A stretch of DNA of 12,771 nt from Phoronis ovalis (GCA_028565635.1 JAOXYB010042604.1:1-12771); one strand, 5' to 3'; shown: positions 1 through 8,754, counted from the stretch's first letter. The notes: a model not told the origin generated them from the letters alone. Made by a program: numbers and translations.

Positions 1-281
1 TATCATGGCAAAAAAGAGTCCCAAAATGCACCAGATTGCAGGAAATCACATGAAATATTAAAAAAATTTCCCGGGGGACATGCCCCCGGACCCCCTAGTT
101 TCTCGCCCTGCGGGCAATATATATAGGAGTTGCAATCTATACACTAAAGAATTAGTTTGAAGGTATAAAAAGTGGCACAAAGTATCATGGCAAGAAATAG
201 TCCCAAAATGCACCAGATTGCAGGAAATCACATGAAATATTAAAAAAATTTCTGGGGGGGCATGCCCCCGGACCCCCCTAT
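1..281. repeat. Partial tandem repeat, 182-bp spacing, with GC-rich hairpin
   Basis: The stretch beginning TATCATGGCA at position 1 recurs at 183 and stays nearly identical for about 95 bp. Both copies end in a G-run, CATG and a C-run followed by GGACCCCC. In the first copy CCGGGGG (71-77) can pair with CCCCCGG (83-89) across a 5-base loop. The first copy is followed by about 75 bp of spacer (109-182) that is not repeated after the second copy. The window begins inside the array, so its true length is unknown. This looks like a dispersed or satellite-like repeat with no coding capacity; I cannot name the family. Confidence 0.8.
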
Positions 282-402
282 ATTTTTACATGTCTATCTC
301 TTCATTTTAATTATGAAACTTAACAAAGAAAGTTATAGTCAAATAACAGTGGTTTTTTGTATCTCGAGTCCTTAAAATCATTTATCTATTGCTGTAGATT
401 AT
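282..402. other. Unassigned AT-rich spacer
   Basis: Single-copy-looking, AT-rich sequence between the 182-bp repeat and the composite element. I see no exon or repeat here. It should lie within the HINT2-like gene's intron after its second exon, if the remaining exons lie left of the window. Confidence 0.4.
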
Positions 403-1477
403 CCCGCAGGGTACTAACCATATTTTTAGATGGGGATGTGCAGCCCAAACTCAGAATATCCGCCCATTTTTAGGGATTTCCGTTTCAAAAATGGATCCAC
501 TTGAAAGGTTTTCTGTCACAAAAAGGACTCATTTCTAAGGTTTTCTCTCAGTAAAATTTTTTGGAAACACTATCTGTAAATGAAATGACTCATTCTTATA
601 CCCTGTTCGCACGGGACCAAATTATCACGATAAAACTTACATGCAAGATTAATCTACCATTTTTTACGTCGTGCGAATGCTTGCAAGATTAATCCTGAAC
701 AATAAATCGTCATTTTTAATCCACCAAAAGGATGTGGATTGAAAATAAAAATCGCGATTGAAACTAAAAATTGCGATTATTTATGCCGTGCGAACGGTGG
801 ACGATTTATCTTGGACGATTTTTCTTGCAATCACTCATTTCCTGAAACATTCATCGTAACTTCATATCTAGTAAAAAACAGCTGATCAATGAATGACGGC
901 ATGTCACTTACAGTCAATCACAGTGCGAAAGTTGGCTAAGCTACGGGTATAGCCACCGAAAAAACATGTGAATCATCAACATGTGGTATGCTTAAAACTG
1001 ACCCTCGAACACTTATGTGATAGAATTATCAAGTAAAGAGTTTTAAATCAATAAATTTTAAATAATTCCTTTTATTTTGAACTGCATTAATTATTTTGTT
1101 GATAAAATTAGTCTGACTAGATCTAAAAAAATGTGACTTAAACATGTTTATGCCTGACCAGAAGCTGTGAGATTTAATTTATCATGGTGGGTGATGCCAG
1201 TCCATAACCGTCGCCAAAAAAAGCAGCACAAAAACAACATGTAGGTCAGCTGGGAAGAATTTTCAATCGCGATTGAATATTTATAGTGCGAACGGTCATA
1301 ATTGCGATTAAAGTTTTGTTAGATTTTTTTTTCTAGCTAATATTTTAATCGTGACTGCCAGTACGAACAGGACTTTAGGGACGTTTCTGTGAAAAGTGGA
1401 CCCAATTTTAGGGGTTAGACGGTATTCTTGATAGAAACGGGACCCATTTGCGGGGCATGCCTTGCTCCGTATTCATC
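403..1477. mobile_element. Composite MITE-like element (outer copy)
   Basis: The left end, positions 410-446, matches the reverse complement of the right end of the well-bounded element at 6274-6650 at 30 of 37 ungapped positions, including GGTACT and GGGG.TGTGCAGCCC. Imperfect direct repeats flank the proposed ends: GTAGATTAT at 394-402 and AGAGATTAT at 1478-1486 (7 of 9). That fits a 9-bp target duplication. The inside carries short repeats such as GGACCCAATTTTAGGGG and TTTTTAGGGATTTCCGTTTC. A second element (601-1372) interrupts it; without that insertion it would be about 300 bp. The right end does not match the left end convincingly, so the boundaries are inferred. Confidence 0.5.
601..1372. 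mobile_element. Nested MITE-like element with CCTGTTCGCAC termini
   Basis: The left end reads CCCTGTTCGCACGG (601-614) and the right end reads CAGTACGAACAGGA (1359-1372), which are imperfect inverted repeats. The core GTGCGAACGG recurs inside at 788-797 and 1286-1295, with a variant near 669. Palindrome-centred ATCGCGATTGAA occurs at 751-762 and 1266-1277, followed by ATTGCGATTA at about 770 and 1301. There is no open reading frame of note. I could not find a convincing target-site duplication. Recurrent subterminal motifs of this kind are usual in non-autonomous DNA transposons, where the transposase binds them; that role is an inference here. Confidence 0.55.
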
Positions 1478-1651
1478 AGAGATTATAAACTTTTCTGCAG
1501 AAACCACTGTTACATTCTAATTTATTGCAGGGAAATTCTAGGTGGTTTATCATTGTTTTTAAATTTAATTGGAATGTACTTTTTATAATACAGTATGTCT
1601 CCTTTACCAAACTGTAAATAAAGCCCAAATATAAAAATATAGTCAAAATAC

Positions 1652-1786
1652 CTTATTGTCTTCATATATAATAGCAGCAGGAATAGTTTTATCAAGGATT
1701 TTGGCAAAAATTGTTGGCTTTTCTATTTCTACAGCAGCAGGATGTGATTTTGTCACTTCGTCACTCTTCCCTCTGCTACAGTGCCG
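1652..1786 (-). CDS. HINT2: HINT2-like histidine triad protein, coding exon 2
   Basis: Reading the minus strand from 1786 to 1652 gives 45 codons (residues 34-78 of the spliced protein) containing DEVTKSHPAAVEIEKPTIFA and then KILDKTIPAAIIYEDNK. This is the start of the HIT domain of HINT proteins: the family pattern is xTIFxKIxxKxIPAxIIYED, and human HINT2 has the closely similar [20 protein letters not shown]. The acceptor is TTTGTAG before CGG (AG at 1788-1787), and the donor is AAG followed by GTATTT (1651-1646). The donor falls after the YED(D/N)x segment, where HINT genes commonly carry an intron. Both exon ends are phase 0. The domain core and the HxHxHxx catalytic motif are in later exons that I cannot find in the window. 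HINT proteins hydrolyse purine nucleoside phosphoramidates; HINT2 does so in mitochondria. HINT1 is the alternative assignment. Confidence 0.85.
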
Positions 1787-2517
1787 CTACAAACATATAC
1801 ACTTTTTTATGTTCATCTTCAAATAAATGATACCACTAGAAGTTCAGTATGAACCAATCATGGTAGTTATGTTGTGACACACCCTGGTAGATGAAGATAA
1901 ACTTGTATAATACATAACAGCCAAACAAATAAGATAAAAGACAGGGTAAAGACTGATATAAAGTGCAAAAAACACTCAGTACTAATTGTACTGCATCTGT
2001 TAATTAAGATATCATATAATGTCTTTCAGGTGCATATAAAGTACAGTATCACATATTTTTCGGATAGAATACATTATTCCTTATTAACATACAGCCTTAC
2101 TGAATTCAACACTTATTTAATTAAAATTTCAACGAATTCCTAATCGACATCTTCTATGTGAGACTCTTTCAGTATATTTTCTAGAAATAAGGAGGCCTGA
2201 AATGCTACAATCACTATCAGTAACGTGACAAACTGATACGGATACACAGGTTAACACTGCATTTTTGCCGGGAATTATATACTTTTAGAGGAAGTTGCTA
2301 TCAATGCCTGGAATGTATCGCCATCAAACTTAGTATCAACATGCCTAGATTACTATTAGTGTTACTATGATCTTATTGACTTAGCCTTAGGAAGTTAGGT
2401 CTTAGCAAAAACAATGTCACTGAATGAGCGTTAATGACATATAGTTGTTTGATTGATACAAGAATGAGATTAATCATTAATATTTTTCTCCCTGGTGCAC
2501 AAGGAAGGATTTTTCAC
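1787..2517 (-). other. HINT2: HINT2-like gene, intron 1
   Basis: 731-bp intron inferred from the donor GTGAAA (2517-2512, minus strand) and the acceptor TTTGTAG (ending 1787). Both flanking exon edges are phase 0. The acceptor has a weak pyrimidine tract. I see no repeat, RNA gene or further exon in it. Confidence 0.65.
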
Positions 2518-2616
2518 CTCAGATGTAGCCAACACTCTATGCGCCAATGCTATTGTGAACAGGCGGTGATACAGCTTCGACTGTCTAACAAGCAGACGAG
2601 CACCTGCAAGTGCCAT
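2518..2616 (-). CDS. HINT2: HINT2-like histidine triad protein, coding exon 1 (mitochondrial presequence)
   Basis: ATG at 2616-2614 opens 33 codons: MALAGARLLVRQSKLYHRLF followed by TIALAHRVLATSE. The start has a good context (A at -3, G at +4) and is the first in-frame ATG. The reading frame stays open upstream to about 2676 but without an ATG. The peptide has Arg/Lys at 7, 11, 14, 18 and 27, many Ala and Leu, and no acidic residue before Glu33. That is the composition of a mitochondrial targeting sequence. It ends at GAG followed by GTGAAA, a good 5' splice site, in phase 0. This matches the phase-0 acceptor of the HIT-domain exon at 1786. The presequence itself is not conserved enough to identify alone; its assignment rests on position, phase, splice site and composition. 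It fits HINT2 (mitochondrial) better than HINT1 (no presequence). Confidence 0.7.
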
Positions 2617-2824
2617 TTTTATAGTTATAGATTGTTTCAGCAAGAAACGAATATGTTCACACTGACATGACTCCAAATATACACATGAAATTTTTATTTG
2701 GACAAAACGTCCTTTTTATAGACTACAAGTGTAGTTATGGGAGCAAGATAAGGTTAAATTTTGTACAAGCATTATTTAAAATAGTCTGGGTTTTTGCCAT
2801 TCCTGTAAATTCAGTCTATACAAA

Positions 2825-2832
2825 TGACGTCA
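2825..2832. promoter_or_regulatory. CRE palindrome TGACGTCA
   Basis: Perfect 8-bp cAMP-response element, the consensus site for CREB/ATF bZIP factors. It lies 127 bp upstream of the DENND5 start codon and 209 bp from the HINT2-like start. A given 8-mer is expected about once in 65 kb of random sequence, so its presence in a 342-bp inter-start segment is unlikely to be accidental. Confidence 0.6.
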
Positions 2833-2848
2833 TTCACTTCTATTTGAC

Positions 2849-2856
2849 ATGCGCAT
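2849..2856. promoter_or_regulatory. NRF1-like palindrome ATGCGCAT
   Basis: The palindrome sits in CATGCGCATC, 17 bp after the CRE. It resembles a half site of NRF1 (core GCGCATGCGC), a factor typical of TATA-less and bidirectional promoters and of genes for mitochondrial proteins. The match is partial, so this is tentative. Confidence 0.35.
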
Positions 2857-2876
2857 CAAAATCAAACAAGACGAAA

Positions 2877-2921
2877 ATGGGAATAGAACAGGAGACCGAG
2901 GCCAAAGCTCTTCAAATTTGA
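2877..2921 (+). other. Possible upstream ORF in the DENND5 5' UTR
   Basis: ATG in strong context (AAAATGG: A at -3, G at +4) opens 14 codons, MGIEQETEAKALQI, then TGA. It ends 37 bases before the DENND5 ATG and is in a different frame. It matters only if transcription starts upstream of 2877, which is unknown. Translation of it would be expected to dampen initiation at the main start. Confidence 0.3.
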
Positions 2922-2958
2922 AGAAATAATTTAGAACGGGATTATTTATTTGTAAAAG

Positions 2959-3055
2959 ATGATAAGTTCAGAAGGTGGAAGACGTAGATTAGCAGATTAT
3001 TTCGTCATATGTGGATTAGAACCTTCATTAGGGTTGGAACCGGACAAGTTATCTG
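2959..3055 (+). CDS. DENND5: DENND5 coding exon 1
   Basis: ATG at 2959 is the first in-frame start after a TAA at 2953-2955, and A occupies position -3. The 32 complete codons begin MISSEGGRRRLADYFVICGL and continue EPSLGLEPDKLS, with one base (G) of a split Gly codon. The blocks ADYFVICG (12-19) and GLEPDKLSG (25-33) match the diagnostic opening of DENND5 proteins (FADYFVICG..., GLEPDELxG). The leader before the block is only 11 residues, without the Gly/Ser-rich stretch of the vertebrate proteins. The donor is TCTG followed by GTAAGA (3056-3061), phase 1. Confidence 0.93.
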
Positions 3056-5242
3056 GTAAGACTAAGAGATATTAATTCCAGAGATTCTATTTCCAATAAA
3101 ATTGATGTCTAAAAATCCAAGGACCTGCTGTATGGTCACGGTGTGGTCATATAGCCAAGACTAGAGTAACTTGCTTGGTAGTGGATCCTTGACCTTGGTG
3201 TCTTGTTGGTGTCACATTTTTTCTTATAATTTTCAATTAGTAGGGCATAGGGCCCTAGGCCTAGGGGCATGTTTATTGTGTAGAACTTGATAACAATTAA
3301 CATAGTCGCCTTTTAATATCGTGTGGTTTCCATTTCAGTAATTTAAATTTATTTATGTTTCGATATTAATATTAAATCATATCATCAGAGGATCATCCTC
3401 TTGCCATGTGAAATCCTAGTCCGTATTGATCCTACACTTTCTTCTTTTAAAACTATCGTTTTTCGAAATTAACAAAAATACTAAAAATCTCATAGAGCAA
3501 TGGTCATATGGTAATGTTCTTGTGTCACAGCATTTGTAGAATTTGAACTCAATATTAAATACGAAGAGTCCATAATGATGTCTCCCGGGGAAATTGGACC
3601 AACTGTTAGGACTAGGGAAGTCCCGCAGTCAGCTGGTGAGGAAGTGTAACATTTTTACATATGATGTGTTGTTTTTCCAACTAATATTTAAGCACCAAAA
3701 ATTCAATCCTTGCATTCAGTGCATGCATCGATCTGATCTCAAATGACTTTTCTTCAACTTCTAAGAAACTTCATTATTATTCTGATGTCTTCAATAACAA
3801 ATAGGATGTTCCGGGATTTTGCAAATGAATGCTTTTCTCTTCGCTAAAAAGTAAGTCGATATGATGCTCTAGAGTTTTATCCAATCAGACCTCAAGAATA
3901 CCGGTACGTCATTCAAGTACAAATCCTACCTCGGCTAGGTTATTTTCTTCCGTCAGGTAACACTTTTGTTATTGTAATGTTCACCAACATCGGTATGAGG
4001 AACAAGTGTCATCTGGTAAAAAAGGATGCCAAATGGCGTACCATTTTCTTACAGTCTGTTTGCTTGAAATTCTACAGCATCAAATATGCCTTACTTTTTG
4101 GTGAAGAGAAAAGCATTCTGAAAATCATGGAAAAATGTATTTTTCACTGAAAAAACATCGGTATTCATAAAGAGTTAAAAGACTTTTTGATTGGAAGTTC
4201 TAGAATAGCTATTTGTGATCACGTCGCCACATGAGCTGAGTGCAAGGATTGAGTTTTTGGTGCTTAAATTTTAGTTGAAAGTGGAGCAACAAGGATCCTG
4301 TTTCAGGACTTTCTGTTATCTATATGGCACAGGAGGTGATATTGATAGTATTCTGGTTATTATATATGAACTACAGTGTAAAAGCTAGGGATAGTAAACA
4401 GTTTAATATACTTGGCATTTTTATAACTAATTTGTATATATACATTTTAATGCTTCAGGTATACACAACAAACTGTGTTATGAACACACTTGATCCAGTT
4501 TCTTTAATTTTCTTATAACTTTGTTAGAACTGCCACGTTATTTAAATGAACATAAAATTTTCTTGAAATAAGAACCAAAGTAATTCGTAGACTAACTTCT
4601 CAGCGCTTCAACTAAGAATTATCGTGTCTCCGTAAAATTGAGTATAAGACTGCTTCAGATGAGTATTCATATAATAATTTTAAATACTAAATAACTTATT
4701 ATTATATATTTTTTTAATAAATTGTGTAATGTAATTATATGTGATATTTTAAAGTAATACTTCTAATGTTTCTTGTGCCAGTTATTCCATTTTACTGACT
4801 CAGTGCCCATCAATAATTGTGTTTAATCACATTATTAACTCAGCAAATTCTATTGTTGTCTTGGTCCAAGTGGGGTCATCCTGATATCCCCACTACTAGT
4901 ATAAAGAATATAAAGCTAGTTGACAATGAAGGTAAATTCATTTAAATGCTGTAAATTATTATTTTTTCAATAAAGTTCAGGAAGAAAATTAGATATGTAC
5001 ACGCACTTAGCATTAGGACTGCATGATTATGGAAAGGTTCTACTACTTGTCCAGGTTATTAAGCGCTGAACTGCTCCCAACAAAAATGACAGGTTTTTTT
5101 CAAAGCAGAGGATTCCAGTCAAAGAAACTTTAATAACTGGTACTGGATATGGTTGCTTCACGATTTTTTACAGCATGTACAAGGCAGTCTACATATGCAT
5201 TTGAATTGATTGTGTCTGATGTTCTGTGCTTGATCATTGTAG
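3056..5242 (+). other. DENND5: DENND5 intron 1
   Basis: 2187 bp from GTAAGA (3056) to the acceptor ATCATTGTAG (5242). It contains a 14-bp perfect palindrome at 3253-3266 and a fold-back repeat at 3669-4292. From 4293 to 5242 it is very AT-rich, with no element or exon that I recognise. The joined protein has no gap relative to the DENND5B-like form, so no coding exon is missing here. Confidence 0.85.
3669..4292. repeat. Long fold-back inverted repeat (about 250-bp arms)
   Basis: The arms run from about 3669 to 3917 and from about 4024 to 4292, around a loop of roughly 106 bp. Three blocks pair in order: 3678-3719 with 4236-4277 (39 of 42 identical), 3827-3855 with 4090-4118 (27 of 29), and 3863-3917 with 4024-4081 (weaker, with small gaps). 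There is no coding capacity and no clear target-site duplication. It resembles a fold-back or MITE-type element. In the DENND5 pre-mRNA it could form a long imperfect hairpin. Confidence 0.8.
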
Positions 5243-5352
5243 GTGACCGTCTCCATATACAACCTCTTGACCGACCTTATAAGTGCCAGGTTTTGGCTCA
5301 TTATCCTGAGAATGTACTAGGGAATCCATTTGATAAAGATGCTGTTGGAATG
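5243..5352 (+). CDS. DENND5: DENND5 coding exon 2
   Basis: The acceptor is ATTGTAG (AG at 5241-5242). GT completes the split Gly33 codon, and 36 further codons give DRLHIQPLDRPYKCQVLAHY (34-53) and PENVLGNPFDKDAVGM (54-69). The second block is strongly conserved in DENND5 proteins (xVLAxYPxNVxWNPFDQDAVGM). The first replaces the ENFxQxPLRRTF segment and is divergent, notably in lacking the paired Arg. The donor is ATG followed by GTAAGA (5353), phase 0. The reading frame is also open upstream of the exon to an ATG at 5149, but that part is intronic. Confidence 0.95.
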
Positions 5353-5695
5353 GTAAGATAGTATTGTCATGAATTAGTTACTGAAAATTCTTGAGTGATT
5401 AGTGCAAGTTCACTGTGCTTCATTTAATACTGATTTTTGTTTACTATTTATCCAGTTGCTTGTTGGGAACACCCTGAATGTTAAAGTACTATTGTTCAGT
5501 GATGTCACCCTTCCTACTCTGTATTTGATACATCAGTGGTTCTCAGGGTGGTTGGGTATATGACTGGGGGAATAAAAGCACTGTATATTATAAATTCATT
5601 GCATGTTTTCGTAGTCATTGAACCGAATTAAAACTGGCTATGCATAATTTCTTATCAGAAAACAGCATAACAAGATTTTTTAATAATATATCAGA

Positions 5696-6060
5696 CCGGG
5701 GGAGGGAGGGGGCTGTCAATATGAAAGTGGGTACGAATTTTTGTGTGAAAGGGTATTGAATCACTGGCGTGTAAAGCATGGTACATTCTTTGGGTATTAT
5801 ATGATTTTGCCCAAAACCATGAAATTGGTGTTTTTTAGAGGTATATCTCTTTATTTGGGCTGTCCATAGAAAACTTTCACTCCGTTAGGTCAATATAGGT
5901 CCATACAACTGGGTATTTTTCCAATTTAATTTTTCCTTTTAACAACAGATCACTAAGACTGGGTCATTTTGGAGGTCAAGGGTCATTCCATAGGAGGCTT
6001 TTTGAAAAAGCCTTGTTGGAACAGTAATTGGTACCCACTTTCTTATAGTCTATCCCTCTG
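5696..6060. mobile_element. MITE-like element, copy A
   Basis: Exact inverted core GAAAGTGGGTAC (5723-5734) and GTACCCACTTTC (6031-6042), with similarity extending outward (CTGTCAATAT against ATAGACTATAA). The interior shares GTGTGAAAGGGTAT, GGTACATT and a segment close to GGCTTTTTGAAAAA..TTGGAAC with the element at 10378-10694 read on the opposite strand. No coding capacity. I found no clear target-site duplication, so the outer ends, set at the G-rich and pyrimidine-rich flanks, are approximate. Confidence 0.7.
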
Positions 6061-6264
6061 AGATAATAGTGAATAAATGTAGCCCTTTGCAACCAACAGA
6101 AACTGTTTGGCTAAAATTTTAAAATAAAGTTGTTTGGCATACCCAACAGACATGTTTAGTGACCCGGCTCAAAAATTCTTATTCCATATATCCTGCCATC
6201 TTTTTTATAAGTAATAAAAACTGGTAACATTCACATGAATTGTACAGAGAATACAAAGTAAGAC

Positions 6265-6273
6265 GGTTTTTAC
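6265..6273 (+). repeat. Target-site duplication, left copy
   Basis: GGTTTTTAC immediately before the element at 6274-6650; an identical 9-mer follows the element at 6651-6659. Confidence 0.75.
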
Positions 6274-6650
6274 CCCGGATGGTACTCAAGGTTTTTTGAC
6301 TACGGGGATGTGCCGCGGAACCCAATCCAAAATTTTAGCTTGCGGTAGCAAACCCAATCCAATTTTTTTTTAAATATAAGGGTAGCAATCCAAAATTTTA
6401 AATATTTGAGTAGCAATCCATTTTTACGCAAACTAACTGATACAAACCAAATTCCAAAAATTGTTTTATGAATACAAACCTAAAATTAATCCAAATTATT
6501 TGCTGTCAGCAGCTGGTAGCAATCCAAATTTTTGAATTTCTTTAAGGTAGCAATCCAAAAAAATATGGTAAGAAGTATACAATCCAAATCCAAAATTTTC
6601 AACTGGGCTGCACACCCCCACCAAAAAATACCTTGAGTACCCCCCCCCAG
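6274..6650. mobile_element. MITE-like element with perfect 9-bp target duplication
   Basis: 377 bp. GGTACTCAAGG (6281-6291) and CCTTGAGTACC (6631-6641) are exact inverted repeats near the ends, and similarity continues inward for about 35 bp (GGGG.TGTGC against GCACACCCC). Identical 9-mers GGTTTTTAC flank it on both sides. The interior is a degenerate series of GGTAGCAATCC plus A/T-rich filler at about 6344, 6381, 6410, 6515 and 6546. It has no coding capacity. A 9-bp duplication is characteristic of Mutator-like transposons, but the superfamily is not proven. A 9-base C run lies at 6640-6648. Confidence 0.8.
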
Positions 6651-6659
6651 GGTTTTTAC
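6651..6659 (+). repeat. Target-site duplication, right copy
   Basis: GGTTTTTAC directly after the element at 6274-6650, identical to 6265-6273. Confidence 0.75.
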
Positions 6660-8754
6660 TTGCAAGTAGTAATGCTTCATACAAATTGTACAAACAGTGT
6701 ATGTGCACATTTTTATTTAAAAAATAAATCAACATTCCTACCTCCCACTATGCTAAGATGTCAGGCTGTGACAAACAAGCACTTATATACTCCTTTCCAT
6801 AAACAAATCCCAAAAAATAGTGTCAATGCATTTCCCAGTGTAAAATACTTTTTATAAATTTCAAAACAGACATACATGCAAATTATAGTCTTTAGTACAA
6901 TGTCATATATTTTGGATATTTCATTTTACCAGAGTAACTGCCATAGAAACTTGTTCCTCTGTAGAGTACTCCTTTATCTACATGTAAAGTGGCACATACA
7001 CTGTGATATCTTTATTTTATACTGCAAACCACAGATGCTGTTTTTCAGCATACTCATTTCTTGGTGATTAGCAGGTCACCATGGTACATGTTGCATTTAT
7101 AAGATCTCTTCTGTAATGTTTGTTTATCAATGTCTTGTGTGATGACAGCTGATGCATACATTATTTTTCCTCTGGTTGCTGAGGTTGGAAAGTTGGAAAG
7201 TAATGATGGAAACAAGGAAAATGGAAAGTAGCTGGTGGTGGGTCTGTGGAATCGCCTATTCAATCACAACCTAATTTCTAGGCTTTTGGGGATCAATCAT
7301 ACAGTGTAAAACAAACTATTCTGTGCATAAACTGTTACCTAAATACAAGATAAATAACTTTACAATTAATTCTGCCCCAGCACTCCCACTATAAATTTAA
7401 ATAACATTTTTTCTGCTGTTTAAACCCTTACAACAGGAGCATAAAACTAGTAATGTTCACTCTAGGAATAGCTATGAGAACCAGGATTTGTCTTTTTATA
7501 GCTCCAAGATTACACTGGTATGAGGCTCACTTATACATACAACATGTTTCAATTAAGTACACTTCATGTGTTTTAATTGAATTGGTAGGCATGTCTATTT
7601 GTATTTTCCTGTAGCAGATAACAGTCAAGCCATATTATAATTTATTTTTTTCATGAAGAGACATTTCTGAATTTTGTAGAAAACTGCAATAACCAAATTA
7701 AGTAATTGTACATAGCTGAATTCCATGACAAGGTTTTGATACTCTTGATGTTCCAAGGAGTATCTTCATAATTGTATTATGTGCACAGCATCATGATAAT
7801 TGCATGAGGAAGTGATTGGATTATCTTTACATTTTAACTTTCAAGCAGAACAAAAATAGAGTAATACATTCAGATATATCAGCTGATATATATAGTGTTA
7901 GCTCATACTAACTTAATGCTGAGCATGTGACAAATCAGCTGGTGCACATGTATAGCAAGGCATATTATATCTCTCTAGTGACAAACATGGGAAAACTGGT
8001 GATAGTTTAGTAGCAATTAGTCTCCTTCAGTCCCAACAATGAGAAAATAATTTTATTATAGTTCTAGTCTTGTATATAGATACAGTAATAATTGTATAGA
8101 CAAAGTTGTTTCTGGAAATTCTCTTGCTCTCAGAGTTTTATGCCCATAAAGGTTGCAACGATTAAAAACTACATTATTTTTCCCAGGGGATAATCCCTGT
8201 ATATTATCTACTGGCACCCTGAATATCATAGCCTAAAAATTTTTGAATTTTATATCTTATCATACATACATTATAGACACTAACACAACTCAACCATGCC
8301 TTTGATTGTGTTTGCCTGGATACAGAACTCAACACAAATGACAGGCAATGAGAACTCGTATAGCTGTTCGCTTTGTATAACAGGCGGAAATTTAATACGG
8401 GGGGGCATAGCGAACAATCAGTTACTATGAAGCAGTGCACAAGGAAGAGCATGTAACAAGCATATAAATATGTGTATGGTATTTTTGGTCAGGATTTTGG
8501 GGTCTGGTGTTAGGTTCCCACCAAATTGGAACAACCAAGCACTCCCCCAGGTTATTTTGTTTGTTAACATATGACCAGCAATGTACGGGATACTGAATAA
8601 GCTGAACTCATAAGCGGGAAGGGGCACCCATCCCCATTACCTCCTGAAAATATTTGCATCCTAGCTATTTGCGAAGTTTAAATACATTTTTATACCTATC
8701 ACACATAGTCGTAGCTGCGCATTGTTTTTATATAACACTTTCTTTTTCTCAAGA

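Larger units (their letters stand above)
2617..2958. promoter_or_regulatory. Candidate bidirectional promoter, HINT2-like / DENND5
   Basis: The 342 bp between the divergent start codons must contain both 5' UTRs unless either gene has a noncoding first exon further away. It holds a perfect CRE palindrome and an ATGCGCAT palindrome, no well-placed TATA box, and no recognisable repeat, unlike the introns around it. Transcription start sites cannot be read from sequence. That the segment drives both genes is inferred from the geometry and the motifs. Confidence 0.6.

Noticed and set aside
344-1512. Exact 12-bp inverted pair TAACAGTGGTTT (344-355) and AAACCACTGTTA (1501-1512) as ends of a larger element
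   Set aside because: Several 12-bp inverted matches are expected by chance in a window this size, and the similarity does not extend beyond the 12 bases. The 403-1477 boundaries fit better.
2434-2670. 78-codon plus-strand open frame
   Set aside because: It is antisense to the HINT2-like first exon, whose identity is supported by splice phase and the downstream HIT sequence.
4324-4518. 64-codon plus-strand open frame after the fold-back repeat
   Set aside because: Low-complexity hydrophobic translation of AT-rich intron; no conserved feature, and DENND5 is already collinear without it.
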